DNA of 45,155 nucleotides, taken from DAONBD01 sp964525485. Its GTDB lineage: Bacteria > Patescibacteriota > Gracilibacteria > UBA1369 > LOWO2-01-FULL-3. Numbering within the stretch: position 1 is the stretch's first letter; each line of letters opens with the position of its first letter. Location of the stretch: positions 1-45,155 of the forward strand of contig CAZGHH010000006.1 in assembly GCA_964525485.1 (NCBI GenBank), given 5' to 3'. A model generated the notes under the pieces. The model searched no databases, was not told where the DNA came from, and was given only the letters and a program-made list of their open reading frames with translations. A program made the translations under genes and the position numbers. Positions 42,190 through 45,155 of this stretch are shown piece by piece.

Positions 42190-45021
42190 ATGATAGAAAG
42201 GATGAAGTTTTTTATAGATCAAAAAGTATTTCACGAGCATCCAAACCTGAAAATAGGTGTTTTGACTGCGAAAAACGTAAATAACATTAAAAGGATTTCA
42301 GCGATTGAAAGCCTTCTTCGCGGAGCTTCAATGGAGCGAAAAAAAGAGTTTGATAAAAAGGATTTAAATAGCGATCCGAGGATTTTGAGATGGCGAGAAG
42401 CATATGCTTTATTTGGTGCAAAACCTTCGAAATACCAATGTTCTGTAGAGGCTTTGCTTACAAGAATAATGGAAGGTAAGTCAATTCCTTCAACCAATTC
42501 TTTGGTTGATATGGCTAATTACATATCTTTGAAATACGTAATTCCTGTGGGAGCTGAAGATATGGATAAATTTTATGGAGACGTGGAGCTCACCTACGCG
42601 ATGGGTGAAGAGTATTTCAGGCCAATAGGAACGATAGAAATTCAACAAGCAAGACCCGGAGAGATAATATATAAGGATAAAGGAGGTGTTGTAGTCAGAA
42701 GATGGAATTATCGCGAAGCGGAGCGCACAAAAGTAATCCGAGAGACCCAAAATGCATTAATTGTTTTGGAAGATTTAAACAATATTCCGATAGAAGAATT
42801 TGAGAAAATTTTGTACGATTTTCAAGATATAATAGAAAGATACATTGGAGGTGACGTAGCTATGTACATACTAAACGAAGACAATCACGAACTAGACTTG
42901 GAGGTTGAAGGGTTAAAAAAAGCTGATGATTCAAAAATTTCAGAAAAAGAAAAAGTGTTTTTCTTAAGCCAACAAAGCAAAAAAGAAGCAAGATTAAAAG
43001 ATCTAAATAAAATCAATAACGACCAAGAAATAGATGAATCCTCCACAAAAAACGCAGAGTCCGTAGAGATCAAAAATGAAGCAAATCAATCAGTAGATAC
43101 ACCAAAAACAACACAACGAAAAATGCCAAAAAAACAACAGCAAGATGAGCAAAATAATCCGGACTTTTTAGACAAAACATCATACAAATACAGACTCACT
43201 TCTCTCTTAAAAGAAGTTGTCGGAAGGAAATTTCCGGAAGAGGCGGCAACGCTAAAAATCGAATATCCAAAAGAGGAATCTCATGGAGATTATGCATCGA
43301 ATATTTCATTGAAAATTGCCAGTAAAACGGGCCTCAACCCTCGTGACGTCGCGCAGGCGCTCATAAATACAATAGAAAAACCTGATTACATAGACAAGAT
43401 CGAACTCGCCGGCCCTGGTTTTATTAATTTCTATCTGGCGGAAGAGGCATTTGATGGAACTATGACATCTGTACTAAAAGAAGGAGACGATTATGGAGAA
43501 TCAAAAATTGGTAGAGGAAAAGCGGTAGTTATGGATTATTCTTCACCGAATATTGCGAAACCTCTAGGAGTTCATCATTTATTATCTACAATTATAGGGC
43601 AGAGTTTATACGATATATACAAAGAACTTGGATTTACGACGATTTCCGTGAATCACATCGGTGACTGGGGAACTCAATTCGGAAAACTTATTTACGCATA
43701 CAAAACCTGGGGAAATGAAGAGGCTATTAATGCATCTCCGATCCCTGAGCTACTGAAATTGTACGTAAAATTTCACGATGAAGCGGAACGTCACGAAGAG
43801 CTGGAGGATGCCGCTCGCGAGGAATTTAAGAAACTGGAAAATGGTGATGAGGAAAATAAAAAATTATGGAAATGGTTCGTGGATGTGAGTTTAAAAGACA
43901 CACAAAAAACATACGACAAACTTGGGAATATTCACTTTGACTATACGACCGGCGAGAGTTTCTACGAGGACAAAATGCAGTCGGTCATAGACGAAGGTAT
44001 GGATAAAGGAGTCTTTAAAGAAGGGGAAGAAGGCGCTTTGATAGCGGAATTTGATGATCCAAATATGGCTCCATTTGTGATAAGAAAATCGGATGGTGCA
44101 ACTCTGTATTCGACACGTGATTTATCAACATTCAAATATAGGATTGAAAAGTTTGATCCGGTGAAAATTCTATACGTTGTGGATGTCGCGCAGAGTCTTC
44201 ACTTCAAACAATTATTTGAAACAGCTCGCCAGCTAGGATGGAAATATGAGGTTGGAGAACATGTGGTTTTTGGCAGAATGCAATTGCCGGAAGGTAATAT
44301 GAGTACGAGAAAAGGAAATGTAATTTTGTTGGATGAAGTGCTGGAAGAAGCCACAAAACGAGCTATGGCTGTGATTGAAGAGAAGAGCCCTGAATTGGAA
44401 AACAAAGAAGAGGCCGCACGTATCATAGGTATCGGAGCTGTTAAATACAACATTTTGAGTCAAAATCGCACGAGCGATATAGTTTTTGAGTGGGACAAAA
44501 TGCTTTCGATAGAAGGAAATAGCGCACCGTATTTACAGTACACTTATGCGAGAGCAAAAAGCATCCTTCGCAAAGCGAAGGCTCTCACGGAAGCGGGAAT
44601 TCGTGGGTTGAAAGCCGAAAAACCTATTTCACCAAAGCGCAGAAGAAATTTAAAAGAGCCGAAAAAAGAGCAATTTTCGTTATTCGAAGCCATCGAGCAT
44701 CTCGACAATGGAGGAGATCTCAGTCAAGACATTCTTCCGGATCCTGAATCAGCAGAAGAAAAAGAAACCTTGCTAATCAGACAGATTTCTAAATTTGGTG
44801 AATTTATTTCATTGGCAGCAGAAGAAAACAAGCCAAATCTACTCGCGAATTACTTGTACGACTTAGGTCAAAAATTCAACTCTTTCTACAACGGCGTGCC
44901 TGTTATAAAAGCCGATAAAGAGGAGAAATTTGATCGCCGTATAAATCTCGTAAAAGCTGCGGCACAGGTATTGAAAAATGGATTAGCTCTTCTTCAGGTG
45001 GAGGTCTTGGAAGAAATGTAA
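42190..45021 (+). CDS. argS: B3/4 editing-like domain fused to arginyl-tRNA synthetase
   Basis: 943 aa in one frame. Residues ~75-235 are a B3/4 domain as in PheRS beta and free-standing B3/4 proteins (KYQCSVEALLTRIMEGKSIP, NSLVDMANYISLKYVIPVG, DVELTYAMGEEYFRPIG, VVVRRWNYREAERTKV, ALIVLEDLNNIP). Residues ~235-330 are a polar linker. From ~332 it is a complete ArgRS: N-terminal Add-1-type domain (YPKEESHGDYASNISLKIA), catalytic core with the HIGH region as G460-V-H-H (SSPNIAKPLGVHHLLSTIIG), VNHIGDWGTQFGKL, MSTRKG (704-709, the KMSKS equivalent), an ~85-residue linker (SPKRRRNLKEPKKEQ) and a DALR anticodon domain. B3/4 domains deacylate mischarged tRNAs, so a cis-proofreading ArgRS is inferred. 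ArgRS is normally ~560-620 aa without this domain. Confidence 0.93.
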   Translation: MIERMKFFIDQKVFHEHPNLKIGVLTAKNVNNIKRISAIESLLRGASMERKKEFDKKDLNSDPRILRWREAYALFGAKPSKYQCSVEALLTRIMEGKSIPSTNSLVDMANYISLKYVIPVGAEDMDKFYGDVELTYAMGEEYFRPIGTIEIQQARPGEIIYKDKGGVVVRRWNYREAERTKVIRETQNALIVLEDLNNIPIEEFEKILYDFQDIIERYIGGDVAMYILNEDNHELDLEVEGLKKADDSKISEKEKVFFLSQQSKKEARLKDLNKINNDQEIDESSTKNAESVEIKNEANQSVDTPKTTQRKMPKKQQQDEQNNPDFLDKTSYKYRLTSLLKEVVGRKFPEEAATLKIEYPKEESHGDYASNISLKIASKTGLNPRDVAQALINTIEKPDYIDKIELAGPGFINFYLAEEAFDGTMTSVLKEGDDYGESKIGRGKAVVMDYSSPNIAKPLGVHHLLSTIIGQSLYDIYKELGFTTISVNHIGDWGTQFGKLIYAYKTWGNEEAINASPIPELLKLYVKFHDEAERHEELEDAAREEFKKLENGDEENKKLWKWFVDVSLKDTQKTYDKLGNIHFDYTTGESFYEDKMQSVIDEGMDKGVFKEGEEGALIAEFDDPNMAPFVIRKSDGATLYSTRDLSTFKYRIEKFDPVKILYVVDVAQSLHFKQLFETARQLGWKYEVGEHVVFGRMQLPEGNMSTRKGNVILLDEVLEEATKRAMAVIEEKSPELENKEEAARIIGIGAVKYNILSQNRTSDIVFEWDKMLSIEGNSAPYLQYTYARAKSILRKAKALTEAGIRGLKAEKPISPKRRRNLKEPKKEQFSLFEAIEHLDNGGDLSQDILPDPESAEEKETLLIRQISKFGEFISLAAEENKPNLLANYLYDLGQKFNSFYNGVPVIKADKEEKFDRRINLVKAAAQVLKNGLALLQVEVLEEM

Positions 45022-45045
45022 TAGATCCGGGACTTAACTGTTCAC

Positions 45046-45074
45046 TTGATTTTTATAGAATTTTTCCCTATATT
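45046..45074 (+). promoter_or_regulatory. Sigma70-type promoter of tRNA-Ser
   Basis: -35 TTGATT (45046-45051), 17-nt spacer, -10 TATATT (45069-45074), 21 nt before the tRNA 5' end. Confidence 0.6.
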
Positions 45075-45095
45075 TCCCACGCTTTGTGCATATAC

Positions 45096-45155
45096 GGAGG
45101 GATGGCTGAGCGGTCGAAAGCGGCAGTCTTGAAAACTGTTAGGGGCGTAAGCTCC
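45096..45155 (+). tRNA. tRNA-Ser (anticodon TGA), 3' end outside window
   Basis: The first 60 nt of a class II tRNA: acceptor GGAGGGA, D arm beginning TGGCTGAGCGG, anticodon stem GCAGT/ACTGT around CTTGAAA (anticodon TGA), and the start of a long variable arm. The window ends before the T arm. Confidence 0.92.

Overview
The window reads as a piece of a metagenome-assembled genome from a Candidate Phyla Radiation (Patescibacteria) bacterium, probably near Peregrinibacteria; I am fairly sure of the superphylum and unsure of the class. Reasons: a class I lysyl-tRNA synthetase, twin CPR-style T4SS pilins, SLH, FG-GAP and Fn3/Ig surface proteins, many orphan proteins, an AT-rich genome with few operons, and almost no Shine-Dalgarno sequences. 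The standard genetic code is used: TGA ends rimO and the YraN-like gene, so this is not a UGA=Gly lineage. Two runs of exactly 100 N (19134-19233, 42016-42115) are scaffold gaps; the first lies in a 36-bp tandem repeat and the second in a multi-domain surface protein gene.

Layout. 1-5000: RNase J (5' end outside the window), convergent with a minus-strand block of tRNA-Tyr, patatin, LemA and a TPM-domain protein. 5000-7700: an orphan acidic protein, a lipoprotein, tRNA-Thr with a duplicated 3' half, and an orphan small protein. 7700-10600: murB, two T4SS pilins with their own promoters and terminators, a PRC-barrel protein, tRNA-Pro(TGG). 10600-18500: an acyltransferase, a rimO lacking one radical-SAM cysteine, a helical-repeat protein, an RlmI-like methyltransferase, a SIMPL protein, a DUF763 protein, tRNA-Pro(GGG), a methyltransferase. 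18500-24000: peroxiredoxin, the 36-bp minisatellite, and a minus-strand operon (FG-GAP/SLH protein, SpoU methyltransferase, GH18-like protein, ybeY, orphan). 24000-28000: a membrane-anchored HTH protein, murI and two unusual cysteine-rich proteins. 28000-33000: guaA, lysS and dnaB on the minus strand. 33000-40500: YraN, a PEGA-like protein, comM, two exported proteins (one SLH), murA and a ComEC-like metallo-beta-lactamase. 40600-45155: a cell-wall protein with an LAETG C-terminus, an ArgRS fused to a B3/4 domain, and the start of tRNA-Ser(TGA).

How it fits together. murA, murB and murI show a peptidoglycan-walled cell. SLH and sortase-like tails show that surface proteins are anchored to that wall. 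The strongest unusual observation is the argS gene: a PheRS-type B3/4 editing-like domain, a polar linker and a complete ArgRS are encoded in one open frame, which suggests an ArgRS that proofreads in cis. Other points worth following are the rimO Cys-to-Tyr change, the tRNA-Thr 3'-half duplication with its hairpin, tRNA genes abutting downstream genes, and a 44-cysteine protein with the same zinc module at both ends.
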